A stretch of 64,000 nt of DNA. Source: Streptomyces sp. NRRL S-646 (lineage in GTDB: Bacteria > Actinomycetota > Actinomycetes > Streptomycetales > Streptomycetaceae). The position numbers and the translations under genes are program-made. Shown piece after piece: positions 58,485-64,000 of this stretch (positions within the stretch are counted from its first letter, which is position 1; every line of letters starts with the position of its first letter). Below the pieces are notes generated by a model. It saw nothing but the letters and a program-made list of their open reading frames with translations. It was not told where the DNA came from and ran no database searches. Location of the stretch: positions 124,001-188,000 of the forward strand of contig NZ_JODC01000001.1 of NCBI RefSeq assembly GCF_000720765.1, given 5' to 3'.

Positions 58485-59630
58485 TCAGCAGTAGAGGTTG
58501 TTGCCGGGGGCGACGCCGAGGACGGCGGTGATGCGTTGATAGGCGTCGACGCGGCTTTGGACCTGGGCGGGGTTCCTGCCGTCACATTCCAGTGAGCCGT
58601 TGATGGAGCGGATGGTCTGGCCGAAGCCGGCGCTGTCGACCATGGCGTTGTGGGGGGTCATGGTGCCGGGGCCGGACTGGGTGTTCCAGTACCACAGGCC
58701 GGTCTTCCAGGCCACGGAGGCGTTCTGCTCCACCTGCCAGGGGTTGCCCAGGAGGTCGATGCCCAACGCGTCGCCGGCGGCCTTGTAGTTGAAGTTCCAG
58801 GACAGCTGGAGGGGGCCGCGGCCGTAGTAGGCGGCCTGGCCGGCCGGGCAGCCGTAGGGCCGGCTCCAGTCGCAGTAGGTGGGGTAGTTGGCGGTGTTCT
58901 GCTCGACGACGTAGACCAGACCGCCGGTCTCGTGGCTGACGTTGGCCAGGAAGGCGGCGGCCTCCTGCTTCTTGACGGTGTCGCTGCCGGTGGTGGCGAA
59001 GCCTGGGTAGGCGGCCAGCGCGGCGGTCAGTCCGCTGTAGGTGTAGAACGAATTCCGGTTCGGGAATATCTGGTTGAACTGCGACTCACTCACCACGAAG
59101 CCTGACGGATTGCCTCCGCCACCGCCGCTTCCGGGAGCGTTCCACTTCTGGTTCGCCCCGCCCGAGCAGGTCCAGATCTGCAGACGAGTGCCGTTGGCGC
59201 TGTTGTTGTCCCGCACGTCCAGGCACTTGTTCGCAGCCGGGTTCACGATGTCGTGCGCGCCGGTGACCACCCACTGCTGGTTGGCGCCGCCCGAGCAGTC
59301 CCAGAGCTGGACGGCGGCCCCGTCGGCGGTGCTCCGGTCGACCACGTCGAGGCACTTGCCGAGCGCCCGCAGGGTGCCGTCGCCCGGGTCGGACCAGAGT
59401 TGGGCGTTGGTGCCGTTGCAGTCGTAGAGCTGGACGGCAGTTCCGTTGGCGCTGTTGGCTCCGGCCACGTCGACGCACTTTCCAGCGAGGCCCGTGATTT
59501 GGCCGTCCGCCGCTGAGGCGGGCGTGACGTTCAGCAAGGCGGTGAGGAGGGCGGCGAGCACGGCTGCAAGCGTGAGGCGCTGGAAGGTGGCTCGTCTGTG
59601 ACGGAACCAACGGGGGTGGGGGGTGGCCAT
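58485..59630 (-). CDS. Secreted GH19 chitinase with N-terminal ricin-type (CBM13) lectin domain
   Basis: This 381-residue enzyme has a signal peptide (LTLAAVLAALLTALLNVTPA), then a ricin B-type lectin domain with repeats ending NAQLWSDPG, NQQWVVTG and NQKWNAPG, a Gly-rich linker (SGGGGGNPSG) and a GH19 domain. The catalytic Glu lies in ANVSHETGGLVYVVEQN; AAYYGRGPLQLSWNFNY and the C-terminal INGSLECDGRNPAQVQSRVDA complete the family pattern. It hydrolyses chitin with inversion. AAGGAG precedes the ATG and a DasR-like site lies about 50 bp upstream, fitting GlcNAc-responsive control. Confidence 0.93.
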   Translation of the reverse strand: MATPHPRWFRHRRATFQRLTLAAVLAALLTALLNVTPASAADGQITGLAGKCVDVAGANSANGTAVQLYDCNGTNAQLWSDPGDGTLRALGKCLDVVDRSTADGAAVQLWDCSGGANQQWVVTGAHDIVNPAANKCLDVRDNNSANGTRLQIWTCSGGANQKWNAPGSGGGGGNPSGFVVSESQFNQIFPNRNSFYTYSGLTAALAAYPGFATTGSDTVKKQEAAAFLANVSHETGGLVYVVEQNTANYPTYCDWSRPYGCPAGQAAYYGRGPLQLSWNFNYKAAGDALGIDLLGNPWQVEQNASVAWKTGLWYWNTQSGPGTMTPHNAMVDSAGFGQTIRSINGSLECDGRNPAQVQSRVDAYQRITAVLGVAPGNNLYC

Positions 59631-59679
59631 GGTGGACCTCGCTCCTTGGCAAGTGCTGCGGAAGGGGAGAGTGATGCGA

Positions 59680-59695
59680 GCTGGTCCAGACCATG
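59680..59695. promoter_or_regulatory. DasR-like operator (dre) upstream of the chitinase gene
   Basis: GCTGGTCCAGACCATG at 59680-59695 matches the DasR consensus ACTGGTCTAGACCACT at 12 of 16 positions, with the core TGGTC-CA-GACCA intact. In Streptomyces, DasR is a GntR-type regulator that controls chitinase genes through such sites and is released by glucosamine-6-phosphate. The site lies 50 bp upstream of the start codon, at promoter distance. Confidence 0.7.
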
Positions 59696-59758
59696 GCAGG
59701 GTCGATGGGATCCGTCAATACTTAAGGAAAGAGGTGAAGTTGATGGCTGAAACCCTGG

Positions 59759-59786
59759 GTCTCATCGTGAGACTGGCTATCGTGAG
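59759..59786 (+). promoter_or_regulatory. Inverted and direct repeats before the hxlR gene
   Basis: GTCTCA (59759-59764) and TGAGAC (59768-59773) form a perfect 6-bp inverted repeat with a 3-bp spacer. ATCGTGAG is also repeated directly at 59764-59771 and 59779-59786, 15 bp apart. The repeats end three bases before the hxlR start codon and are a candidate autoregulatory site. Confidence 0.45.
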
Positions 59787-59789
59787 GAC

Positions 59790-60290
59790 ATGAAACGGAC
59801 GTCGTTCTCGAACTGGCCGTGCTCCATAGCCAGAACCATGGACCTGGTGGGTGATGCGTGGACACCCCTCGTGCTGCGCGAGGCCTTCTACGGGATCCAC
59901 CGTTTCGACGAGTTCCAGAAGGAGCTGGGCGTCGCCCGCAATACGCTGGCCGACCGGCTGCGCCTCCTCGTGGACGAAGGTCTGCTCGACAAGCGGCCCT
60001 ACCAGGACGAACCCCTGCGCCACGACTACGTGTTGACCGAAAAAGGACGGGACTTCTTCGGTGTGCTCGCCGCGATGTCCCGGTGGGGCGACCGCTGGCT
60101 GGCAAATGAGGCGGGCGCCCCGGTCGTCTTCCACCACGACGCGTGCGGCCACGACACCGAGGCCGAGGTGGTCTGCGCCGAGTGCCGGGAGCCCCTGCGG
60201 GCCGAGGACACCTCCATGCGGATGGGCCCCGGCTATCCCGAGCGACTGCGGCAACGGCCCGACATCCAGCGCCGGTTCGGCGTGGCCTGA
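59790..60290 (+). CDS. HxlR-family transcriptional regulator
   Basis: This 166-residue regulator has an HxlR winged helix (CSIARTMDLVGDAWTPLVLR, then GIHRFDEFQKELGVARNTLA and RLRLLVDEGLLDKRPYQDEP). A C-terminal extension holds Cys/His-rich motifs (DACGHDTEAEVVCAECREPL) that may bind a metal. HxlR proteins often act as dimeric repressors that sense electrophiles, redox state or aldehydes. It lies directly upstream of the SRPBCC-LLM oxidoreductase operon on the same strand. The palindrome at 60335-60359 between the two is a likely target. Confidence 0.9.
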   Translation: MKRTSFSNWPCSIARTMDLVGDAWTPLVLREAFYGIHRFDEFQKELGVARNTLADRLRLLVDEGLLDKRPYQDEPLRHDYVLTEKGRDFFGVLAAMSRWGDRWLANEAGAPVVFHHDACGHDTEAEVVCAECREPLRAEDTSMRMGPGYPERLRQRPDIQRRFGVA

Positions 60291-60334
60291 CGGCGCCGGC
60301 AGTGCCGACGGAACTCCCCGGTGACTCTTGACAG

Positions 60335-60359
60335 CCAAAGTTCTATAAAGCAACTCTGG
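60335..60359 (+). promoter_or_regulatory. 25-bp imperfect palindrome upstream of the SRPBCC-LLM operon
   Basis: CCAAAGTT at 60335-60342 mirrors AACTCTGG at 60352-60359 with seven of eight positions paired, around an AT-rich centre (CTATAAAGC). TTGACA lies just upstream at 60328-60333 and may be the -35 box. The arms resemble sites bound by small winged-helix dimers, and the adjacent HxlR protein is the natural candidate. Confidence 0.5.
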
Positions 60360-60394
60360 TGGTCAGGCCCTTATCGTCGAGGAGGCTGACCGGT

Positions 60395-60904
60395 GTGAAG
60401 TGGACCGGCGCGCACTACACGGACAAACCCACCGTCGAGGTCCGGACCTGGATCGGCGCCCCGCCGGAGCGGGTGTGGGCGCTGGTCACCGACATCGGGC
60501 TGATGCCGAGCCTGAGCGACGAACTCCAGTCGGTCGAATGGCTCGACGGCGCCACCGGGCCGGCGGTCGGCGCCCGGTTCCTCGGCCGTAGCAAGCACCC
60601 GGCGTTCGGCGACTGGTCCACCACCTCGTACGTCATCGAGTACGAGCCGGAGCGCCTCTTCGCCTGGGCCGTGCAGGATCCCGCGGAGCCCTCCGCGATC
60701 TGGCGCTTCCGGCTGCACGCGGGAGGCGGCGGCACCGAGCTCTCGCAGTGGATGCAGCTGGGACCCGGCCGCTCCGGTCTGTCCGTGGCGATCGACCGGA
60801 TGCCGGAGAAGGAACAGAAGATCGTGTTCGTGCGGATGCGGGAGTTCGAGCACAACATGACCGTCACCCTCGAGCACATCAAGAAGCTGGCGGAGGCCCA
60901 CTGA
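60395..60904 (+). CDS. SRPBCC-family (polyketide cyclase/START-like) protein
   Basis: This 169-residue protein has the START/SRPBCC helix-grip fold with KPTVEVRTWIGAPPERVWALV at the start, then DIGLMPSLSDELQSVEWLDG, PAVGARFLGRSKHPAFGDW and the C-terminal helix around HNMTVTLEHIKKLAE. Such proteins bind hydrophobic ligands and some catalyse cyclisation or dehydration. GTG 60395 is preceded by GAGGAGG at 60379-60385. Its stop overlaps the start of the flavin-dependent oxidoreductase gene (TGATG), so the two probably handle one substrate. The ligand is not known. Confidence 0.82.
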   Translation: MKWTGAHYTDKPTVEVRTWIGAPPERVWALVTDIGLMPSLSDELQSVEWLDGATGPAVGARFLGRSKHPAFGDWSTTSYVIEYEPERLFAWAVQDPAEPSAIWRFRLHAGGGGTELSQWMQLGPGRSGLSVAIDRMPEKEQKIVFVRMREFEHNMTVTLEHIKKLAEAH

Positions 60905-61962
60905 TGCGCACCGCGACCACGATCGAGGCCTCCGCCGGTGAACACTGGTCGGAGCAGGCCGACTTCGTCGTCGAGGCCGAGAAGCTCGGCCTCGACATCT
61001 GCTGGGTGGCCGAGGCGTGGGGCTCGGACGCGCCATCCGCCCTCGGGTACTACGCCGCCCGCACCGACCGGATGCTGCTGGGATCCGGCGTCATACAGGT
61101 GGGCACCCGCACCCCGGTGGCCGTCGCGCAGACCGCGATCACACTGTCCAACCTCTCCGGCGGACGGTTCCTGCTGGGCCTCGGGGCATCCGGCCCGCAG
61201 GTGATGGAAGGGCTGCACGGGGTCCCCTTCGCCCGGCCGCTGTCCCGTGTGCGGGAGACCGTGGAGATCGTGCGCCGGGTGCTCGACGGCAGCAAACTCT
61301 CCTATTCCGGAAGGGAGTTCACCATCCCGCGGCCCGGCGGTGACGCCGTCCCCATGCGCCTGTCGACGCGGGCCGAACACGACATCCCCCTCTACCTCGC
61401 CGCCCTGTCGCCGGCCATGCTGCGACTGACCGGCGAAATCGCCGACGGCTGGCTCGGCACCAGCTTCGTGCCCGAGGGTGCGGCGGGGGCCTACTTCGCA
61501 CACCTCGACGAAGGACTGGCCCTCGGCGGCCGCAGCCGCAGAGACCTGGACGTCTGCCAGGGCGCCGAGGTCGCCTTCGCCTCCGACGAGGAGGCACTGG
61601 GCGCGATGGTGGCGGGCCGCAAGAAGGAACTGGCCTTCAGCCTCGGCGGCATGGGCTCGGCGTCGACCAACTTCTACAACCATGCCTACAGCCGCCAGGG
61701 CTGGGCGGAGGTGGCCGCCGAAGTGCGCGAGCGGTGGCAGGCGGGCGACCGGGACGGTGCGGCCGGCCTGGTCAGCGACGAGATGGTGCTCGGTACGACA
61801 CTGATCGGCACCGAGTCCATGGTCCGCGCACGGCTGCGGGTGTGGCGGGAGGCGGGCGTGAACACCGTTCGTCTCTATCCCGCCGGGCAGACCCTGGACG
61901 ACCGGCTCGCCACCCTGGGCCGGGCCATCGAACTCGTGCGGGAGGTCGACGGCCCTGAGTGA
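60904..61962 (+). CDS. LLM-class flavin- or F420-dependent oxidoreductase
   Basis: This 352-residue luciferase-like monooxygenase/reductase has the TIM-barrel features of F420-dependent enzymes: FVVEAEKLGLDICWVAEAWG, then LLGSGVIQVGTRTPVAVAQT, the SGGRFLLGLGASGPQVMEGL turn and PLYLAALSPAMLRLTGEIAD. F420-dependent LLM enzymes are abundant in Streptomyces. The cofactor (FMN or F420) is inferred. It is co-translated with the SRPBCC gene and probably regulated by the HxlR protein upstream. It ends 92 bp before the second DGPF/ECF42 module. Confidence 0.88.
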   Translation: MRTATTIEASAGEHWSEQADFVVEAEKLGLDICWVAEAWGSDAPSALGYYAARTDRMLLGSGVIQVGTRTPVAVAQTAITLSNLSGGRFLLGLGASGPQVMEGLHGVPFARPLSRVRETVEIVRRVLDGSKLSYSGREFTIPRPGGDAVPMRLSTRAEHDIPLYLAALSPAMLRLTGEIADGWLGTSFVPEGAAGAYFAHLDEGLALGGRSRRDLDVCQGAEVAFASDEEALGAMVAGRKKELAFSLGGMGSASTNFYNHAYSRQGWAEVAAEVRERWQAGDRDGAAGLVSDEMVLGTTLIGTESMVRARLRVWREAGVNTVRLYPAGQTLDDRLATLGRAIELVREVDGPE

Positions 61963-62054
61963 GCCCGTCCAGGGACGGTTCACCCGGGCTGTCGATTGCG
62001 GCGGCCCCCGTTCGTCGGTGGGGTGTAGGAAGCTCGTGACGACCGGGAGGACCC

Positions 62055-62798
62055 ATGAAGTACATGCTGCTCGTCTGCGGCGACGACACCGCCGACGCCT
62101 CGGGCATGGCACCCGTCGAACCCTGGGTGGAAGAGCTCGGCGACCGCAGCGTCCGGCTGCACGGCCACCGGCTGGCACTGCCCTCCGAGGCGGTCACCGT
62201 GCGGGTGCGCGGCGGTGAGGTGCTGCGCACCGACGGGCCGTTCGCGGAGACCAAGGAGTACGTCGCCGGATTCGACGTCCTCGAGTGCGACAGCCTGGAG
62301 GAGGCCGTCGAGGCCGCCGCCAAGCACCCGGTGGCCACCATCGGGGCCATGGAGGTACGCCCCTTCTGGCCGATGTGGGACGAGGAGGACGAGGAAACGT
62401 CGGTCCGTCGGCTCGACGCCGAGCTGACCGAGGCGGCCCGCGAGCGCGACGTGGAGCGGATGCTGGCCTGCTACGCACCGGACGTCGAGATCTTCCACCT
62501 CGCCGACGGCGGACAGCGGCAGGGCCTCGACGCCTTCCGCAAGGCGGTGGAGGACGAGTTCGCCACCGTCACCGGGCCCGTGACCCGCGAGGTCCTGGAG
62601 CTGCGGATCCACGTCGACGAGAGCATCGCGTTCGCCCACGCTTTCGTGCGGACACGAGCCACCCGCACGGACGGCACCCACCTGGACGACGTGCTGCGCG
62701 TGACCACCGGCTACCGCAACGCAGGCCTGCGCTGGCTGATCACCCACGAGCACGTCTCGCCCGCCCCGGACGCCCACCCGGCAAAGGACCGGCCGTGA
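62055..62798 (+). CDS. DGPF/YCII-SnoaL fusion protein (ECF42 module)
   Basis: This 247-residue protein joins a DGPF/YCII domain (MKYMLLVCGDDTADASGMA through LRTDGPFAETKEYVAGFDVL, residues about 1-100) to a C-terminal SnoaL-like NTF2 domain (ELTEAARERDVERMLACYAP, DVEIFHLADGGQRQGLDAF, then ESIAFAHAFVRTRATRTDG). The SnoaL part looks complete. DGPF proteins of ECF42 modules are usually single-domain, so the fusion may give the sensor-like partner an added ligand-binding or catalytic site. The next gene overlaps its end by GTGA, so the three genes of the module are co-translated. Confidence 0.85.
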   Translation: MKYMLLVCGDDTADASGMAPVEPWVEELGDRSVRLHGHRLALPSEAVTVRVRGGEVLRTDGPFAETKEYVAGFDVLECDSLEEAVEAAAKHPVATIGAMEVRPFWPMWDEEDEETSVRRLDAELTEAARERDVERMLACYAPDVEIFHLADGGQRQGLDAFRKAVEDEFATVTGPVTREVLELRIHVDESIAFAHAFVRTRATRTDGTHLDDVLRVTTGYRNAGLRWLITHEHVSPAPDAHPAKDRP

Positions 62799-63073
62799 AG
62801 TACGTGCTGTTCGTCTGCGCCCCCGCGGACGAGGAGGAGCCCGCCCCCACACGGGTCACTGCCCGCCTTCGTCCGCCCGCCGATGCCACCACCGTGCGCG
62901 CCGCGGGTGACGAAGTCCTTCTTGGCGACGGGCCGTTCGCCCGCACCGAGGAGTACATCGCGGGCGTGGACCTCGTGGAGGCCGACGACCTCGACGAGGC
63001 CATCGCCCTCGCCGCCAAGCACTCCGCCGCCCTCGGCGGCGGCACCGTCGAGGTGAGGCCGGTCCGGGAATGA
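62795..63073 (+). CDS. Short DGPF/YCII-domain protein (ECF42 module)
   Basis: This 92-residue protein is a single YCII/DGPF domain: MKYVLFVCAPADEEEP at the start and VLLGDGPFARTEEYIAGVDL in the middle. Compared with the fusion protein encoded just upstream, it has a shortened N-terminal half. It starts at GTG 62795, overlapping the previous stop codon, and its own stop overlaps the sigma factor start by ATGA. The module therefore carries two DGPF paralogues, whereas the module at 51730-53291 has one. Confidence 0.88.
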   Translation: MKYVLFVCAPADEEEPAPTRVTARLRPPADATTVRAAGDEVLLGDGPFARTEEYIAGVDLVEADDLDEAIALAAKHSAALGGGTVEVRPVRE

Positions 63074-64000
63074 ACGTGCCCGATGTCGAGGAGGCCGTCG
63101 CCGCCGCCTTCCACGAGGAGTGGGGCCAGGTCGTCGCCACCCTGATCCGGGTGACCGGCGACTGGGACCTCGCCGAGGAATGCGCGCAGGACGCCTTCGC
63201 GCAGGCCCTGGACCGGTGGCGGCGCGACGGAGTGCCGCGCCGGCCCGGCGCCTGGCTGACCACGACCGCCCGCCACCGCGCCCTCGACGTGCTGCGCCGG
63301 GAGGCGGTGGGGGCGGCGAAACTGCGGGAGGCGGCAGTGCTGGCGCGCGACGAGGGACCGTACGACCCGGACTACGACGGGGACGACAGCGGCGTCCAGG
63401 ACGACCGGCTGCGGCTGATCTTCACCTGCTGCCATCCCGCGCTGCCCATAGAGGCGCGGGTCGCCCTGACCCTGCGCACCCTCGCGGGACTGACCACACC
63501 GGAGATCGCCCGCGCCTTCCTGGTCCCCGAGGCGACGATGGCGCAGCGCCTGGTGCGCGCCAAGAAGAAGATCCGCAACGCCGGCATCCCCTACCGGGTG
63601 CCGCCCGCGCACCTCCTGCCCGAACGCACCACGGGCGTGCTCGGTGTGCTCTACCTGCTGTTCAACGAGGGGTACGCGGCCACGACCGGCGGCGATCTCG
63701 TGCGTACGGACCTGTGCGCGGAGGCGATCCGCCTCGCGCGTGTGCTGGCCCGCCTGATGCCCGACGAGCCCGAGACGCTGGGCCTGCTCGCCCTCCTGCT
63801 GCTGCACGACGCCCGCCGGCACACGCGCGTGGACGCTGCCCGGGAACTGGTGACCCTGGAGGACCAGGACCGCAGCGCCTGGGACCGCGCCGAGATCGAC
63901 GAGGGCGCCACCCTGCTGGAGACGGCACTGCGCCGCGGCCGCCCCGGCCCGTACCAGATCCAGGCGGCCATCGCCGCCTGCCACACCACCGCCGCCACGG
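63070..64000 (+). CDS. ECF RNA polymerase sigma factor, ECF42 group, 3' end outside the window
   Basis: The frame starts at ATG 63070 and is open to the end of the window (310 codons visible). Region 2 reads LIRVTGDWDLAEECAQDAFA, then PRRPGAWLTTTARHRALDVL; region 4 reads LTLRTLAGLTTPEIARAFLV, then PEATMAQRLVRAKKKI. The ECF42 extension shows VLGVLYLLFNEGYAATTGGD and TPR-like helices with QIQAAIAACHT at the edge. It is the second ECF42 sigma of the window and only partly similar to the first (51730-52875), so they are likely old paralogues with different regulons. The C-terminal 60-90 residues are missing here. Confidence 0.9.
   Translation, partial: MNVPDVEEAVAAAFHEEWGQVVATLIRVTGDWDLAEECAQDAFAQALDRWRRDGVPRRPGAWLTTTARHRALDVLRREAVGAAKLREAAVLARDEGPYDPDYDGDDSGVQDDRLRLIFTCCHPALPIEARVALTLRTLAGLTTPEIARAFLVPEATMAQRLVRAKKKIRNAGIPYRVPPAHLLPERTTGVLGVLYLLFNEGYAATTGGDLVRTDLCAEAIRLARVLARLMPDEPETLGLLALLLLHDARRHTRVDAARELVTLEDQDRSAWDRAEIDEGATLLETALRRGRPGPYQIQAAIAACHTTAAT

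Noticed and set aside
1..64000. CRISPR arrays, tRNA or rRNA genes
   Set aside because: No regularly spaced repeats, no tRNA-like TTCGA loops in a cloverleaf context and no rRNA-like conserved segments were noticed.

Overview
The window is high-GC DNA (GC-rich third codon positions, many GTG starts, four-base ATGA/GTGA gene overlaps, frequent two-component systems and ECF sigma factors). It is best explained as a Streptomyces chromosome segment. The 2-methylisoborneol (2-MIB) cluster, a GAF-ANTAR protein, DGPF/ECF42 modules, a MmyB-type XRE regulator and an SCO6745-family protein all fit that reading. The species cannot be fixed from the sequence alone.

Layout. 1-4.6 kb: a cut-off SMP-30-like gene, a fluoride-channel operon (crcB - DUF190 - crcB), uppP, a stand-alone TOPRIM protein and a GAF-ANTAR regulator. 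4.7-10.6 kb: an amide amino acid locus (FadR-type GntR regulator, asparagine permease, asparaginase, a hairpin terminator, aspartase, glutaminase). 11-15 kb: two polytopic GT-C type mannosyltransferase-like proteins and a convergent D,D-carboxypeptidase. 15.0-18.8 kb: the 2-MIB module with GPP 2-C-methyltransferase, 2-MIB synthase and a family 2B encapsulin shell protein carrying a cyclic-nucleotide-binding-like domain.

18.8-27.3 kb is a decayed accessory stretch. Intact genes (XRE, SDR, SCO6745-like, a 4,5-dihydroxyphthalate decarboxylase-like protein with a divergent LysR) sit among truncated or frameshifted remnants and a 98-bp inverted-repeat element. 27.3-36.6 kb: an ABC exporter with its own two-component system, then an NMT1/SsuA-type ABC importer divergent from a CitA/CitB-type system. 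36.7-43.4 kb: thioesterase, AzlCD exporter with a divergent Lrp regulator, NTF2-like protein, SDR, CaiB-type CoA transferase and aldo/keto reductase. 43.5-49.4 kb: two more two-component systems and an orphan Tat-exported solute-binding protein.

49.9-64 kb: a secreted hydrolase, an ECF42 sigma factor with its DGPF partner, VOC and GNAT proteins, an accessory Rho, a quinone oxidoreductase, a secreted NPP1 (necrosis-inducing-like) protein beside a secreted GH19 chitinase with a DasR-like site, an HxlR regulator with an SRPBCC-LLM flavin oxidoreductase operon, and a second DGPF/ECF42 module that runs off the end.

The most striking integrated system is the encapsulated 2-MIB (earthy odorant) pathway, whose general architecture is already described. 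Less explained are a perfect 24-bp palindrome at 49572-49595, a DGPF-SnoaL fusion in the second ECF42 module, an imperfect 25-bp palindrome before the SRPBCC-LLM operon, and repeated partial decay of genes, including two decayed MmyB-type regulators beside one intact one.
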